64,000 nt of DNA from assembly GCA_946544685.1 (NCBI GenBank), contig CAMNML010000003.1, positions 1 to 64,000 of the forward strand, written 5' to 3'. Source of the DNA: an uncultured Caryophanales bacterium (GTDB taxonomy: Bacteria > Bacillota_I > Bacilli_A > RF39 > UBA660). The notes beneath the pieces were generated by a model. It was not told the origin of the DNA. It saw only the letters and a list, made by a program, of their open reading frames with translations, and searched no databases. The position numbers were made by a program, and so were the translations under genes. Shown here in pieces: positions 35,617 through 45,695 of this stretch; positions within the stretch are counted from its first letter, which is position 1; each line of letters begins with the position of its first letter.

Positions 35617-37344
35617 CTATTCATTTATTTCTGTTTCACATAATTTTTTATATGTTTTATTGTTTTTTAATAGATATTCATGTGTTCCTGTATCTGTTAT
35701 TTTTCCATCTTCTATAAGCATTATTCTATCACAGTTTACTATTGTAGATATTCTATGTGCGATTATTAATATTGTGTATTCTCCTTGTAGGTTATCTATT
35801 GCCTTTTGTATTTCACTTTGTGTTTCATTATCTAGTGCGCTTGTTGCTTCATCGAATAGTATTATTTCTGTTTTCATTAGTAACGCTCTAGCTATTGCTA
35901 GTCTTTGTCTTTGTCCACCTGATAGTATTACTCCATTTTCTCCTAGCATTGTGTCATATTTATCTGGTAGTGATTCTATATATTCATCTATTCTAGCTAG
36001 TTTACATGCTTCTTTTATTTCTTCATCTGTTGCGTCTTCTTTTGCTAGTAATAAGTTTTCTTTTATTGAGAAGTTAAATATGTATGGGTTTTGTGTTATT
36101 ATTGACATATTATTTCTTAGTGATTCTTCTGTTAGATCATCTATACTTATATTATCAAATAGTATTTCTCCTTCATTTCTATTATATAGTTTTGTTATTA
36201 GGTTGAAGAGTGTTGTTTTTCCTTCTCCACTTTTTCCTACGAAGGCTACTTTTTCATTTGGTTTTATTTCAAAGTTTATTCCTTTTATTATTTGTTTTTC
36301 ATCATATCCAAATTTTACGTTTTTGAATTTTATATTTCCTTTTAGCTTTTCTATTTTTGTTTTTCCAAATTTTTCTTTTTTGAATTTTTTATTTTCTATT
36401 ATTTCATATATTCTATCTGATGATACTACGAATTTTTTATTGTATTCAAGTAAGTGTACAATACTTGTTAATAGATTTTGTACTTTACCTTGATAGTTAT
36501 ATATTATTACGAATGCTGGTATTGTTAGTAAGTTGTGTTTATATAAAAAGCATCCATATAGTATAAATATGAAGTCTAGTAGTTCTCTTGAGCTATTTTC
36601 TATATAAGTGTATATTCTTCTTATATTTTCCATTTTTTCTATTTCGTTTGATGTTTCTACTATTTTGTTATTTGTTTGTTTTAGAATGGCTCTACTGGCA
36701 TTTAGTACTTTTATGTCTCTCATACCTCTTACTATTTCACTTACTAGACCTGTTTGTTTTTCACTTAGTTTTTTTACTTTCTTTTGAACTTCGTATTGTT
36801 TACTTAGTCTCTTTTTATTTATTAGGAATATTATTACAGCTGTTATTAGTGCGTATACAAATAAGTATTTATTTAGTATGAATATAGCTACTAATACTCC
36901 TATATTTGTTATTGCGTATGATGTCCAGTATGTGTATTCCATAAACATTCCTGATATATCTTCTGTGTCTTTATTTAGTCTATCTATAAATAGTCCTGAT
37001 GATGATTTGTCTATTTCTTGTACTTCTAGTTTTAGTGTTTCTCTAGCTACAGCTATTTGTAGGTTTATTCTTGTTGATTTAAATATTTTTAGATAGTTAT
37101 ATCCTTTTAGTCGTGACATTAGGTGTTTAATTAATGAGATTATTAATACTGTTAGTGCGGCATATATTAGTTGATTTATTAATCCATCTGTTATATTTAG
37201 TATTACTTTAGCTGAGATAAGTGGTACTATTGCGCTTATTATTGCTTCTATTACACTTACTATTACATACATTACTAGATTTATTTTTGCTTCTTTTACA
37301 TATGGCCATGTTTTTTTTATATTTTTTATAAAGCTTGATTTCAT
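35617..37344 (-). CDS. ABC exporter, fused permease and ATPase
   Basis: Start at ATG 37342-37344 after GAAGG, not 37365; ~575 residues. Five to six membrane helices (residues ~15-300), then ATPase: Walker A VGKSGEGKTTLFN, signature LSGGQRQRLAIARALL, Walker B IILFDEATSALD, H-loop IAHRIST. A half-transporter (MsbA/LmrA class) that works as a dimer; substrate unknown (drug, lipid or peptide). Single-gene unit. Confidence 0.93.
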   Translation of the reverse strand: MKSSFIKNIKKTWPYVKEAKINLVMYVIVSVIEAIISAIVPLISAKVILNITDGLINQLIYAALTVLIISLIKHLMSRLKGYNYLKIFKSTRINLQIAVARETLKLEVQEIDKSSSGLFIDRLNKDTEDISGMFMEYTYWTSYAITNIGVLVAIFILNKYLFVYALITAVIIFLINKKRLSKQYEVQKKVKKLSEKQTGLVSEIVRGMRDIKVLNASRAILKQTNNKIVETSNEIEKMENIRRIYTYIENSSRELLDFIFILYGCFLYKHNLLTIPAFVIIYNYQGKVQNLLTSIVHLLEYNKKFVVSSDRIYEIIENKKFKKEKFGKTKIEKLKGNIKFKNVKFGYDEKQIIKGINFEIKPNEKVAFVGKSGEGKTTLFNLITKLYNRNEGEILFDNISIDDLTEESLRNNMSIITQNPYIFNFSIKENLLLAKEDATDEEIKEACKLARIDEYIESLPDKYDTMLGENGVILSGGQRQRLAIARALLMKTEIILFDEATSALDNETQSEIQKAIDNLQGEYTILIIAHRISTIVNCDRIMLIEDGKITDTGTHEYLLKNNKTYKKLCETEINE

Positions 37345-37410
37345 ATTACTACCTTCTTTTTTCATATATTTATTATATCAGTTTATTGTTTTATTTTATA
37401 TATTTATGTT

Positions 37411-37441
37411 CAAAAAAACCTAGAAATGTTTCTAGGGTTTT
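37411..37441 (-). terminator. Terminator of the 37453 gene
   Basis: Perfect stem CCTAGAAA/TTTCTAGG plus T run on the minus strand. Part of a 30-base sequence repeated after valS (38524-38553). Confidence 0.85.
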
Positions 37442-37452
37442 TCATAGTATAA

Positions 37453-38424
37453 TTATTTACTACATCCGCTTCTTATTTTTTCTAATAATTTTGATGTTTC
37501 ATCATCAAATAAAGTACATTGTTCTGTTCCTAAAACATTTTGAATGTATCTACTAATTCCTTTTCTGATTTTTTCAATTGGTTCTGAAACAGTAATAATA
37601 TATTTACGATCGCTTCCAAAACCGTTTTTCGAGAATGTGTTTTCATATTTATAGTTTTTATCAATTTCTATGTTATTATTTGCTAAATACTTTAAAAATT
37701 TTACATATGCATATCCTAGTCTATTTGCTGCTTGTTTATTTAATTCTATAGTCCTTTCAGCATCTTCTGGGTTCTTTTGTTCTATCATTTTCATCAATTC
37801 ACTATAATTATTGAAAAAGCTTATATCTTCTTGGAATCCATATTGTTTTATACAACTTGAGAAAATTGTAACTAATGTAGAAAGTCCATATTCAAATTGA
37901 GTTGTTTTTTCATCATATGAATAATAACCTTCACCTCGTCCGTCATCTCTGAATCTAGTATTCTTTGCTCTTATTGTAACATCTGCCAAAATCAATGATT
38001 TCATTGTTTCTTCTGTTTTTGCATATTTATAAGAAGCCTGGCGTTTCGATTTTTGTCTTTCTGTTTCTTCTATTATTATTTTTTCAACTATTTGGTTTTC
38101 TTTTATTTGTATACTAGTTTCATCAATAGGATTTCTAGACCATGTGCAAGTAAGATTTGAATCATACCCTTCTACTTTATACCCTTGAAATACTTTAACA
38201 AACAATTCTCCATTTTTTTCACTAACTTCAATATTACAACCAAAATATTTTTTAAAACTATCTCCTAAATCACTACATTCATAGACATTATATTTTCCAG
38301 GGAAATTTCTTGAAGGTGAGATAATGAATATTTGTTTATCTTGTGGTTTTGTATTAAAAAGTAGTACATCATCCATTTTAATTCCTTTTAGTATGTCTAA
38401 GAATTCTTTTTTTGATAAAGCCAT
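37453..38424 (-). CDS. Hypothetical protein, 323 aa
   Basis: Soluble, complete, start after GGAGGG. N-terminal helix SKKEFLDILKGIKMDDVLLF, then FIISPSRNFPGKYNVYEC, and a C-terminal helical region ending KLLEKIRSGCSK. A basic-acidic central segment includes RDDGRGEGYYSYDEKT. Not recognised. Between an ABC exporter and valS; codon use resembles the unknown operon at 20771-25099. Confidence 0.5.
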   Translation of the reverse strand: MALSKKEFLDILKGIKMDDVLLFNTKPQDKQIFIISPSRNFPGKYNVYECSDLGDSFKKYFGCNIEVSEKNGELFVKVFQGYKVEGYDSNLTCTWSRNPIDETSIQIKENQIVEKIIIEETERQKSKRQASYKYAKTEETMKSLILADVTIRAKNTRFRDDGRGEGYYSYDEKTTQFEYGLSTLVTIFSSCIKQYGFQEDISFFNNYSELMKMIEQKNPEDAERTIELNKQAANRLGYAYVKFLKYLANNNIEIDKNYKYENTFSKNGFGSDRKYIITVSEPIEKIRKGISRYIQNVLGTEQCTLFDDETSKLLEKIRSGCSK

Positions 38425-38528
38425 ATTATCCCTCCAAACTAACTATATTATATTATAAATATAATAAAATTGCACTCTTTTTTAACATATTATATAGATG
38501 TGTTAAAAAAAATTATTATTTTGTGTTC

Positions 38529-38558
38529 AAAAAAACCTAGAAATGTTTCTAGGCTTTT
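38529..38558 (-). terminator. Terminator of valS
   Basis: Stem CCTAGAAA/TTTCTAGG with T run on the minus strand, overlapping the valS stop codon. Confidence 0.85.
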
Positions 38559-40948
38559 TCTAATTCTATTTTTTCTATGTTGAATCCTTTTTCTTGGTTG
38601 TTTATTTTTATTTCTTCTATGAATAGTGTTGCTTTAAAGTCTTTTATACATTTATTTAAAGCTTCTTCTAAGTCATTGTCTAGACTTATTTCTAAGTATT
38701 TTATTATTGTTTTTAGTGATAGATTATTGTTTGATTTTTCTCCTCTAATTTTACTTATTATTTCTATTATTTCATTTCCTGTTTTTATTTCTTTTTTAAA
38801 GTCATAGTTTAGTTCTTTTATTTCTGTTATATGTATTGATGGTTTTTCTTTATATAGTTCTTGATATATTTCTTCTGTTATAAATGGGAAGAATATACTA
38901 AAGTCTTGTAGTAGTTTATATAGTAGTGTATATATTGTTTTTTGTCCTGAGTATCTTGGAGTACTACCAAATTCTTCTGGTCTATATAGTCTATGTTTTA
39001 CTATTTCTATGTAATTATCACAGAAGTTCCAAAAGAATTTTTCTAGTGTATTAAGGGCTAGTCCTATCTCATAGTTGTCTAGATATTTTTTATATTCTTC
39101 TTCCATTTTTTGATAGTTACCTATTATCCATTTGTCTATGTATTCAAAGTCTTCAAAGTCTTTATCTTTATAGTCTTGTAGGTGCATTTCAATAAATTTT
39201 GAAACATTCCATATTTTATTTATTAGTTTTTTTCCTCTTAGGAATGTTTCTTCATTGAATATTATGTCTGTTCCTAATTTTCCTGATCCTGCCCAGTATC
39301 TTACTATGTCTGCTCCATATGTTTCTAGTAGTTCGAATGGTTCCATTTTAGAGTTTTGTTTTCTTTTTGAGATTTTTTCTCCCTTATTTGCCATAACGAA
39401 TCCTGATATCATTACATCATTCCATGGTTTCATATTAAAGTTATAGTAGCTTTTAACTATACTATAGAAGTCCCATGTTCTAATTATATCGTGTGCATTA
39501 CATCTTAGTCCCATTGGTTTTAGAAGTTCTTCTAGTGAGTCTTTTTCTTTGTATTTCATATTTAGTAGTGGTGTTATACTTGATGTTTGCCATGTATCCA
39601 TTATGTCTTTTTCTGGTATGAATTCGTTGCAGCAACAACTACAGGGTTGTTTTGGTTTATCTATTAGTGGGTTTACTGGTAGGTCTTCAATGTTAGCTAG
39701 TATTGTTTTTTTACAGTTTTTACAGTACCATACTGGAAATGGTACTCCAAAGTATCTTTGTCTTGATATACACCAGTCCCACATTATGTTTTCTACCCAT
39801 TCGTTGTATCTAGTATGCATATGTTTTGGATACCAGTTTATTTCGTTTCCTAGTTTTATGAAGTCTTCTTTATGATTCATTATGTCTATGAACCATTGAT
39901 TCATTATTGTGTATTCTACTTCTTTTCCGCATCTTTCGTGTGTTTGTACTTCGTGTTCTAGTTCTTCTTGTTTTATTAGGTATCCTTGTTGTTTAAAGTC
40001 TTCTATTATTTTTTCTCTTGCTTGTTTTATATTTAGTCCACCATAGTTTGGTATTTCGTCTATTATTTTTCCGTCTTTTGTGAATATGTTTTTTAGTGGT
40101 AAATTATATTTTTTCCACCATTCTATGTCTGTTTGGTCTCCAAATGTACAGCACATAACTATTCCGGTTCCTTTATTTTCGTCTACTTTTTCATCTGCCA
40201 TTATTGGTACTTCTATATTTATTATTGGTATTTGAGCTGTTTTACCTATTAAGTGGTTATGTTTTTTATCATTTGGATTTATGAAGATTGCAACTATTGC
40301 TGGTAGTAATTCTGGTCTAGTTGTAGCGATTGTGAATGTTTCATCTTCTGCTTTAAAGTTTATATAATTAAATTGAGTTTTTATTGTTTTTGTTTCTAGT
40401 TCTGCTTGTGCGATTGATGTTAGGCATTCGTTACACCATAGAGCTGGACTTTCTTTATGATAACAAGCATTGTTTTTTACTAGTTCTATAAAGTTTAGTT
40501 GGCTTATTTTTTCTGATGATTCGCTTACTGTTTTATATGCATTATCTATATTAGCGCTGAAGCCTGCTCTTTTGAATAGTGTTTTGAAGTCTTCTTCGTA
40601 TTTATTTGTTGTTTCATAGCATAGTTTATTAAATTCTTCTCTTCCTATTTCATGTGCTCTTTTGTTTTGTTCTCTTTCTACTAGTCTTTCACTAGGTAGT
40701 CCATTGTCATCAAATCCGAATGGATAGAATACATTATATCCTCTTAGTCTTTTGTATCTAGCAATCATTTCTGCTTGTGTGTATGAGAATATATGTCCTA
40801 TATGTATTTTTCCATTAACTGTTGGTGGTGGCGTATCTATTGAGTATATTTGTCTTTGATCTGGTTTAAATTCATAGATATTGTTTTTATTCCAATAATC
40901 CATCCATTTTATTTCTTTTTCTTTATAATCATATTTTTTATCTAACAT
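38549..40948 (-). CDS. valS: Valyl-tRNA synthetase (archaeal-type)
   Basis: 799 residues. HIGH motif GKIHIGHIFSY, editing domain TIATTRPELLPAIVAIF, CCTFGDQTDIEWWKKY, ISRQRYFGVPFPVWYC, DTWQTSSITPL, and KISKRKQ in place of KMSKS. A Cys-rich insert (YCKNCKK and PCSCCCNEF) probably binds zinc. The Val identity rests on overall similarity to archaeal-type ValS and on the upstream T-box. Start after AAGGAGAG; its stop lies in a terminator stem. Confidence 0.9.
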   Translation of the reverse strand: MLDKKYDYKEKEIKWMDYWNKNNIYEFKPDQRQIYSIDTPPPTVNGKIHIGHIFSYTQAEMIARYKRLRGYNVFYPFGFDDNGLPSERLVEREQNKRAHEIGREEFNKLCYETTNKYEEDFKTLFKRAGFSANIDNAYKTVSESSEKISQLNFIELVKNNACYHKESPALWCNECLTSIAQAELETKTIKTQFNYINFKAEDETFTIATTRPELLPAIVAIFINPNDKKHNHLIGKTAQIPIINIEVPIMADEKVDENKGTGIVMCCTFGDQTDIEWWKKYNLPLKNIFTKDGKIIDEIPNYGGLNIKQAREKIIEDFKQQGYLIKQEELEHEVQTHERCGKEVEYTIMNQWFIDIMNHKEDFIKLGNEINWYPKHMHTRYNEWVENIMWDWCISRQRYFGVPFPVWYCKNCKKTILANIEDLPVNPLIDKPKQPCSCCCNEFIPEKDIMDTWQTSSITPLLNMKYKEKDSLEELLKPMGLRCNAHDIIRTWDFYSIVKSYYNFNMKPWNDVMISGFVMANKGEKISKRKQNSKMEPFELLETYGADIVRYWAGSGKLGTDIIFNEETFLRGKKLINKIWNVSKFIEMHLQDYKDKDFEDFEYIDKWIIGNYQKMEEEYKKYLDNYEIGLALNTLEKFFWNFCDNYIEIVKHRLYRPEEFGSTPRYSGQKTIYTLLYKLLQDFSIFFPFITEEIYQELYKEKPSIHITEIKELNYDFKKEIKTGNEIIEIISKIRGEKSNNNLSLKTIIKYLEISLDNDLEEALNKCIKDFKATLFIEEIKINNQEKGFNIEKIELEKA

Positions 40949-41001
40949 TTTAATCTCTCCTTTTCTTTTTTTATTTTGATTAAAATATCAGACTCGTCCA
41001 T
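40942..41001 (-). CDS. Upstream small ORF 2 overlapping valS start
   Basis: ATG 40999-41001 after AAAGGGTG, 19 codons (MDESDILIKIKKEKERLKC), stop TAG at 40942-40944, overlapping the valS ATG in another frame. Its reading may couple to valS translation. Could be chance. Confidence 0.35.
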   Translation of the reverse strand: MDESDILIKIKKEKERLKC

Positions 41002-41026
41002 AATCACCCTTTATTATATATTTCAT
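40988..41026 (-). CDS. Upstream small ORF 1 in valS leader
   Basis: ATG 41024-41026 after AGGAGATGAT, 12 codons (MKYIIKGDYGRV), TGA at 40988-40990; it overlaps the start of small ORF 2. Confidence 0.35.
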   Translation of the reverse strand: MKYIIKGDYGRV

Positions 41027-41059
41027 ATTTATCATCTCCTACATTTTTTATTAAAAAAA

Positions 41060-41290
41060 GAGCAATACATCCCAAAGGACGAATTGCTCGTGGTACCACC
41101 TTAATTTATAGTATTTCTACTACCTTAAAGTCTTAATGCGACTAACATTATATCTTACTATTATTTCAGATATACAACTCCCAAGCTACCTTCAATTACT
41201 TTTCGTTAAGAAAGACTTTCAGTCGGTGATCTTTCATTCCTACTAACTACTAATCTAATTTACTCCTCTTGTTCTTCGTTTTTATGTGTT
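41060..41290 (-). promoter_or_regulatory. T-box riboswitch of valS
   Basis: Minus-strand leader holding the invariant T-box AAGGTGGTACCACGAGC (41088-41104) followed by a terminator stem GAGCAAT...ATTGCTC (41060-41089) and seven T. A long upstream region contains stem I with GTA/GTT triplets, consistent with a valine specifier but not resolved here. It lets uncharged tRNA relieve termination ahead of valS. Confidence 0.85.
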
Positions 41291-41342
41291 TAATATTATC
41301 ACTTTTATTTGGAATTGTCAAATTTGATGGGGATTTGGTTGC

Positions 41343-44114
41343 TTAATGGATTTTATATTTTCTTTTGATTCTAACAATATAATAGGTACCCCTATGTTCA
41401 TAAGATGATATTAACCCGATAGAATTCAATCGAAATATAATAGGCTCATAAGAAGTATTAATTATTTGCCCCTTCGTTAATAAATATTTCAAATTTTCAT
41501 CATAACAAAGTAATGTAGCATAGTTTTCTAAAATTATCTTGTCAGAGTTTTTTGTTAAGGTGACTTTTATATAATCACTCATATTATTTTCTTCGAATAA
41601 ATCTAACAATGATATTAATTGACTATAATTCAAATTTACTAGAACATTATTTACTATATATTCAAGTATTTCTTTGTTAAAATCTTTTCTTACTATTAAA
41701 TTTATATTTTCTATAATATACGAATTATTTGTAATTAATAATTCTTTATTTTTATTATAAATTGATTTTAAATTATCCACACTAAATTCATAATTCGAGG
41801 TAGTTACTATATGTTCATAACATTCAGTAACAGTTTCAAAATCATCCAGTAATTTTATTTTATTAGCCGATTTATCTATTATCCTATTTATATTTGATAT
41901 TGATAATGAAGTATCGCCTATTAAAAAAATCAAATCTTCATCTTTCATATTAATTTTATTAAGTCTAGATATATAGATATCAATAATTATATCAATTTTT
42001 TCTAAAATTTTATTTTGTATTTCTTTATCTTTAATGTTTTTAATGTTGCTAATTATTTTTGGTGATTCTAATCCAATTTTAAAAATCTCACTTATAATTT
42101 GTATGTTTTCATATGACATTTTTAATTTGTCAGTAACAAATGCATCTTTTAAGATATTTGGGTAGAATTTTGAAATATTTACATCATCATTAACTACATA
42201 TTCTATCATTTGATATTTATCTTTTATCTCATCATATCTTTCACTAAATACCTTAAAATACGAAGTAGTACTTTTTAGATATTGAATAATGGATGTATCA
42301 GTTGTTTGTATGTATTCTACATCACAATATTTAAAAATATAAAAAAGTAGTCTGTTAATAACTTCAATTGATTGTAAGTCTTTTTTATTCATATTAGAGG
42401 CGACAGCCCATAATTTTCCAACTTCATTTTTATATTTTTGAATAATTAACATTTTATCTTCGTTATTTACAATAAATTTGAGTTTTTCTTCTGTTATCGA
42501 ATCAATAAATTGTTGAATATATTTATCATTATTTTTATTTGCATATTTTATTAATTCAAAATTAATTATTGAATCTCTCTGAAAATCAGTAATATCAAGT
42601 TCTTGAAAAATGGTATCGACTGAAGAAAGCTTATCCTTTGAAATATCCTCGTCATTTCTGATTTTGCCTAAAATTATCTCATCATCTATACTAATTTTAT
42701 CAAGCATGTTGTTACGGTTAACAAATAAACGATCAAAATTTCTAGTGATTACATTTCGATTAATTAACATTTTTTCAAATTGATCTAAAGGGTTTAGAGT
42801 GCTAAGATTTTTTGCTCTATATGCTTCAAGCAATTCAACTTTATGTGAAATCGGTATTAACGAAAAATCCATTCCGCTTTCTTTTGCTGAAAATTCCTCA
42901 AATTCTCTACTATAATATTGAGCAAATATATTTTCTTTCTTTATAAATTCATAAAAATTTTTAGGATGTGATATTTTATAAAGTATTAAGTAATATAATT
43001 CCTCTTTTGATTTATCAGGCAAATCGTTATTATAATATATAGAAAACTCATTTACAAAATCAAATATCAATCTAGGGTTTTTTAAGTACTTACAAGATAA
43101 CTTCAAACATTCTCCATAATTTGAAAAAGAATTAACATTATTGTTAGAAAGTAGCTTGTCAAGACGATTTATAGAGTTAAAATCATTTACAAAAGGCTTA
43201 ATAGGAATAATTGCATCAAATGATTTTGTCCTTTCCTCAGGGTCAACGAAACATCTATCACTAATAGTATAAACAAATTGTATAGTCTTTTTCTTTATAG
43301 AGTTATTAATTGTGTAATTAATCATAGATAAATTTTTAATTATTTCCGGATAATCTTCTCTTCTATCCAAATCTTCAAACACAACAATTGAATAATCAGT
43401 ACTTAGAAAAAAATGAATTAATTCTTCAATATTCTCATTCAACCATTCATTGTTTTTATTATTAGTAAATTCAACATTTCCGGGTAATATAGGCAAGCCT
43501 AATGATATCCCTTTGATATTCAACTTTTGAAGTAAATATAATATATCGAAAATAACAAATAATCCGGTAATTACTAATATGAATATATTATTAATATTTA
43601 TTATTTTCAAAAATAATAGAAGGTACAAAATAACACTAAAAGCAATTAATATATTAGGAATGTAGAAATATTTACCCGACATATCGTTTCTTTTATATTT
43701 TGAGAACGGTAATTTCATTGGTCTTTCAGTATATAAAATTTGTTTTAATATATATGAATAGATGTCTGCAATCCCGTCGTTACTTTCTTTTGTGTTATTT
43801 CCATATAATCCCATTGATACAGTGATAAATTTATAATTATTGTGCTTAGCAAAGAAAGAATTTATAATCGAACTTTTTCCACAGCCATAATCACCAGTAA
43901 CTGCAATATTTCTATTCTTTAATTCTTTTAATTCGGGAGATTTAGCTTTTGCAGAAGAAAGTCTTGGCTCTGTGAGACATTTTTCTATGATGTAATCATA
44001 ACAATTTAAATTATCTATTTCATAATTTGGTGCTAGAGATAATAGATTAATGTTCCAATGATTATTCTGTTGTATTTTGTTTTTTTTCTTTTTTTCTTTA
44101 TTAAATATCCACAT
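41343..44114 (-). CDS. YobI-like P-loop ATPase with membrane segments
   Basis: Start at ATG 44112-44114 after AGGAGG; the frame extends to 44219 without a site. ~923 residues. Walker A GDYGCGKSS (~73-81), two hydrophobic segments around residues 145-190, Walker B SIVVFEDLDR (~240-248), then a long helical C-terminal half and a DGY-rich end. Matches the YobI-like/KAP-type group of membrane-associated NTPases seen in defence islands. Precise mechanism unknown. Confidence 0.7.
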   Translation of the reverse strand: MWIFNKEKKKKNKIQQNNHWNINLLSLAPNYEIDNLNCYDYIIEKCLTEPRLSSAKAKSPELKELKNRNIAVTGDYGCGKSSIINSFFAKHNNYKFITVSMGLYGNNTKESNDGIADIYSYILKQILYTERPMKLPFSKYKRNDMSGKYFYIPNILIAFSVILYLLLFLKIININNIFILVITGLFVIFDILYLLQKLNIKGISLGLPILPGNVEFTNNKNNEWLNENIEELIHFFLSTDYSIVVFEDLDRREDYPEIIKNLSMINYTINNSIKKKTIQFVYTISDRCFVDPEERTKSFDAIIPIKPFVNDFNSINRLDKLLSNNNVNSFSNYGECLKLSCKYLKNPRLIFDFVNEFSIYYNNDLPDKSKEELYYLILYKISHPKNFYEFIKKENIFAQYYSREFEEFSAKESGMDFSLIPISHKVELLEAYRAKNLSTLNPLDQFEKMLINRNVITRNFDRLFVNRNNMLDKISIDDEIILGKIRNDEDISKDKLSSVDTIFQELDITDFQRDSIINFELIKYANKNNDKYIQQFIDSITEEKLKFIVNNEDKMLIIQKYKNEVGKLWAVASNMNKKDLQSIEVINRLLFYIFKYCDVEYIQTTDTSIIQYLKSTTSYFKVFSERYDEIKDKYQMIEYVVNDDVNISKFYPNILKDAFVTDKLKMSYENIQIISEIFKIGLESPKIISNIKNIKDKEIQNKILEKIDIIIDIYISRLNKINMKDEDLIFLIGDTSLSISNINRIIDKSANKIKLLDDFETVTECYEHIVTTSNYEFSVDNLKSIYNKNKELLITNNSYIIENINLIVRKDFNKEILEYIVNNVLVNLNYSQLISLLDLFEENNMSDYIKVTLTKNSDKIILENYATLLCYDENLKYLLTKGQIINTSYEPIIFRLNSIGLISSYEHRGTYYIVRIKRKYKIH

Positions 44115-44134
44115 AATGTAACCTCCTATAAAAC

Positions 44135-44170
44135 AAAAAAAGCATATTTCATTGTAAAAAATGAAATACA
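44135..44170 (-). terminator. Terminator between the DUF5677-like gene and YobI gene
   Basis: Stem ATTTCATT (44146-44153) / AATGAAAT (44160-44167) with a T run on the minus strand. Confidence 0.65.
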
Positions 44171-44255
44171 CTCTATCTTCTAACCACATTATACACCTTT
44201 TGCTTGATTTGTCAAACAATCTTGTAATTTTTTATAACTTTTATGTGCTCTACAA

Positions 44256-45221
44256 TTATTGTTTTTCAAAATATTTATTTAAAATTTTCATTGCATCAAA
44301 TTTGATTATTATGTTTTTTATTGATTCGGTTAATTTTTCACTAAAATCATCCATTTCGTTTAAAAGTTTTACTTCCTTTTGGAGTTCTTTACATCTTTTA
44401 TCATTATTCATGAAATATTTTCTAGTTATCTCTAAATAAAGATAATCTTCATATTTTTTTAATAACTTATTTAAATTATCTACATCTGTTATCATGTTAA
44501 TATCAAATAGAAATAAAAGTGCGTACAAATCATATATATCACTCATATCATCTTTTGATGTAAAAAAGTTTAATGCCAATAGTAATAATATTTTGCAATA
44601 ATTTATATTCAGTTTAAAAACTGCTCTTATATTATTTAGACTATCATCGTCATTTTGAATTTTAAACACATATGTTTTTACAATTGATGGATGCGTAAAG
44701 TCACATAAGTATTTATAGAATATTCTTAATTCCTCTTTAACTTCTTTAACACTTTTACACCCATAAAATACTTCATCAAAAACTTTTTTATAGTTTTTCG
44801 CAACAATTTCTCTCATCTTTGCAGGTGCTAACAAATCTTTTGTTTTTTTATCAGTATCACGCATTTTGAACTTTTGATCCTTTTGTTTCATTTTTTTATA
44901 TTTTTCATTTAATACTTTCCTATAAATATTCGAGTCGTAATGTTTGTAGACTTTATAGGTCTCATCGTCAAAATAGATTGCTAATGAGAACATAATTGCT
45001 TCAAATGCACTTCTAAGTAAGCATAATGAATCAACATATTCGTCATCATTAATTAATTTGATGCAATTATTTATTGAATTGTTGGCGGATTCTAAGAAAA
45101 TATGACTTTCTCTTGGAATATTGTTTGCATCATTTATTAAATCCAAATATTTTTGTATTTGACTGTCGAATATTTCATTAAAAAGTTTGCAAAACTTTAT
45201 TTTATTATCCATATCATTCAT
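44256..45221 (-). CDS. HEPN/DUF5677-like helical protein
   Basis: 321 residues, all helical. Motifs SLCLLRSAFEAIMFSLAIYF and YLCDFTHPSIVKTY resemble the DUF5677/HEPN-like abortive-infection proteins, where a conserved RxxxxH-type site cleaves RNA. A full HEPN catalytic RxxxxH is not convincingly present here. Start after GGAGGG. Next to the ATPase and followed by a terminator, so it can be expressed independently; likely a defence partner. Confidence 0.5.
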   Translation of the reverse strand: MNDMDNKIKFCKLFNEIFDSQIQKYLDLINDANNIPRESHIFLESANNSINNCIKLINDDEYVDSLCLLRSAFEAIMFSLAIYFDDETYKVYKHYDSNIYRKVLNEKYKKMKQKDQKFKMRDTDKKTKDLLAPAKMREIVAKNYKKVFDEVFYGCKSVKEVKEELRIFYKYLCDFTHPSIVKTYVFKIQNDDDSLNNIRAVFKLNINYCKILLLLALNFFTSKDDMSDIYDLYALLFLFDINMITDVDNLNKLLKKYEDYLYLEITRKYFMNNDKRCKELQKEVKLLNEMDDFSEKLTESIKNIIIKFDAMKILNKYFEKQ

Positions 45222-45254
45222 AGCATTCCCTCCGTTGATATATTATTATACTAT

Positions 45255-45278
45255 AAAAAGCGACTAATTTAGCCACTT
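45255..45278 (-). terminator. Terminator below the helicase remnant
   Basis: Stem AGTGGCTAA/TTAGTCGCT (two G-U pairs) and T run on the minus strand. Confidence 0.5.
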
Positions 45279-45670
45279 TATTTATTTTTCAAATACTCTT
45301 GTAATTTTTTATCAACACAATAGACATAACAACCTTTCATACCTCTAGTCATTAATGTTCTATATGTATTTTTAATAATTGTATCAGCAATTTTATTTGC
45401 TTCTTCTATACCTTTTTCTTTTAATAATTTATTAAAGGTTTATCTTTTATTTGATTAGCAGCCGTATAAACTGTTAATTGCATTTAATAGTATTACTTTT
45501 AATCCTTTTGATTTATATACTGTTAAGAGATCTATTTTACCATCTGATATTTGTTTTAAAAATTTTTTTAATCATATTTATTTTTTTATAATCTTTTTTA
45601 AATATAATAGAATATTCAATTCCTCATTAAACTCATATTCAACTATTTGTACTGACTTATCTAGGTATTT
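45278..45670 (-). pseudogene. Remnant of a DUF2075-type helicase gene
   Basis: No intact frame, but minus-strand translation shows conserved fragments in different frames: TYRTLMTRGMKGCYVYCVD and LQEYLKNK ending at TAA 45278-45280, preceded by IEEANKIADTIIKN, and further up VQIVEYEFNEELNI and DLLTVYKSKGL. The C-terminal part matches the end of the DUF2075 helicase next door (YILLTRAMKGTYLYVE), so this looks like a decayed second copy. Confidence 0.65.
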
Positions 45671-45695
45671 TATTTAATGATTTTTTTTAGTACTA

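Noticed and set aside
35492..36493. 333-codon plus-strand frame, Ser/Phe-rich
   Set aside because: Antisense shadow of the well-supported ABC exporter; no ribosome-binding site or family.
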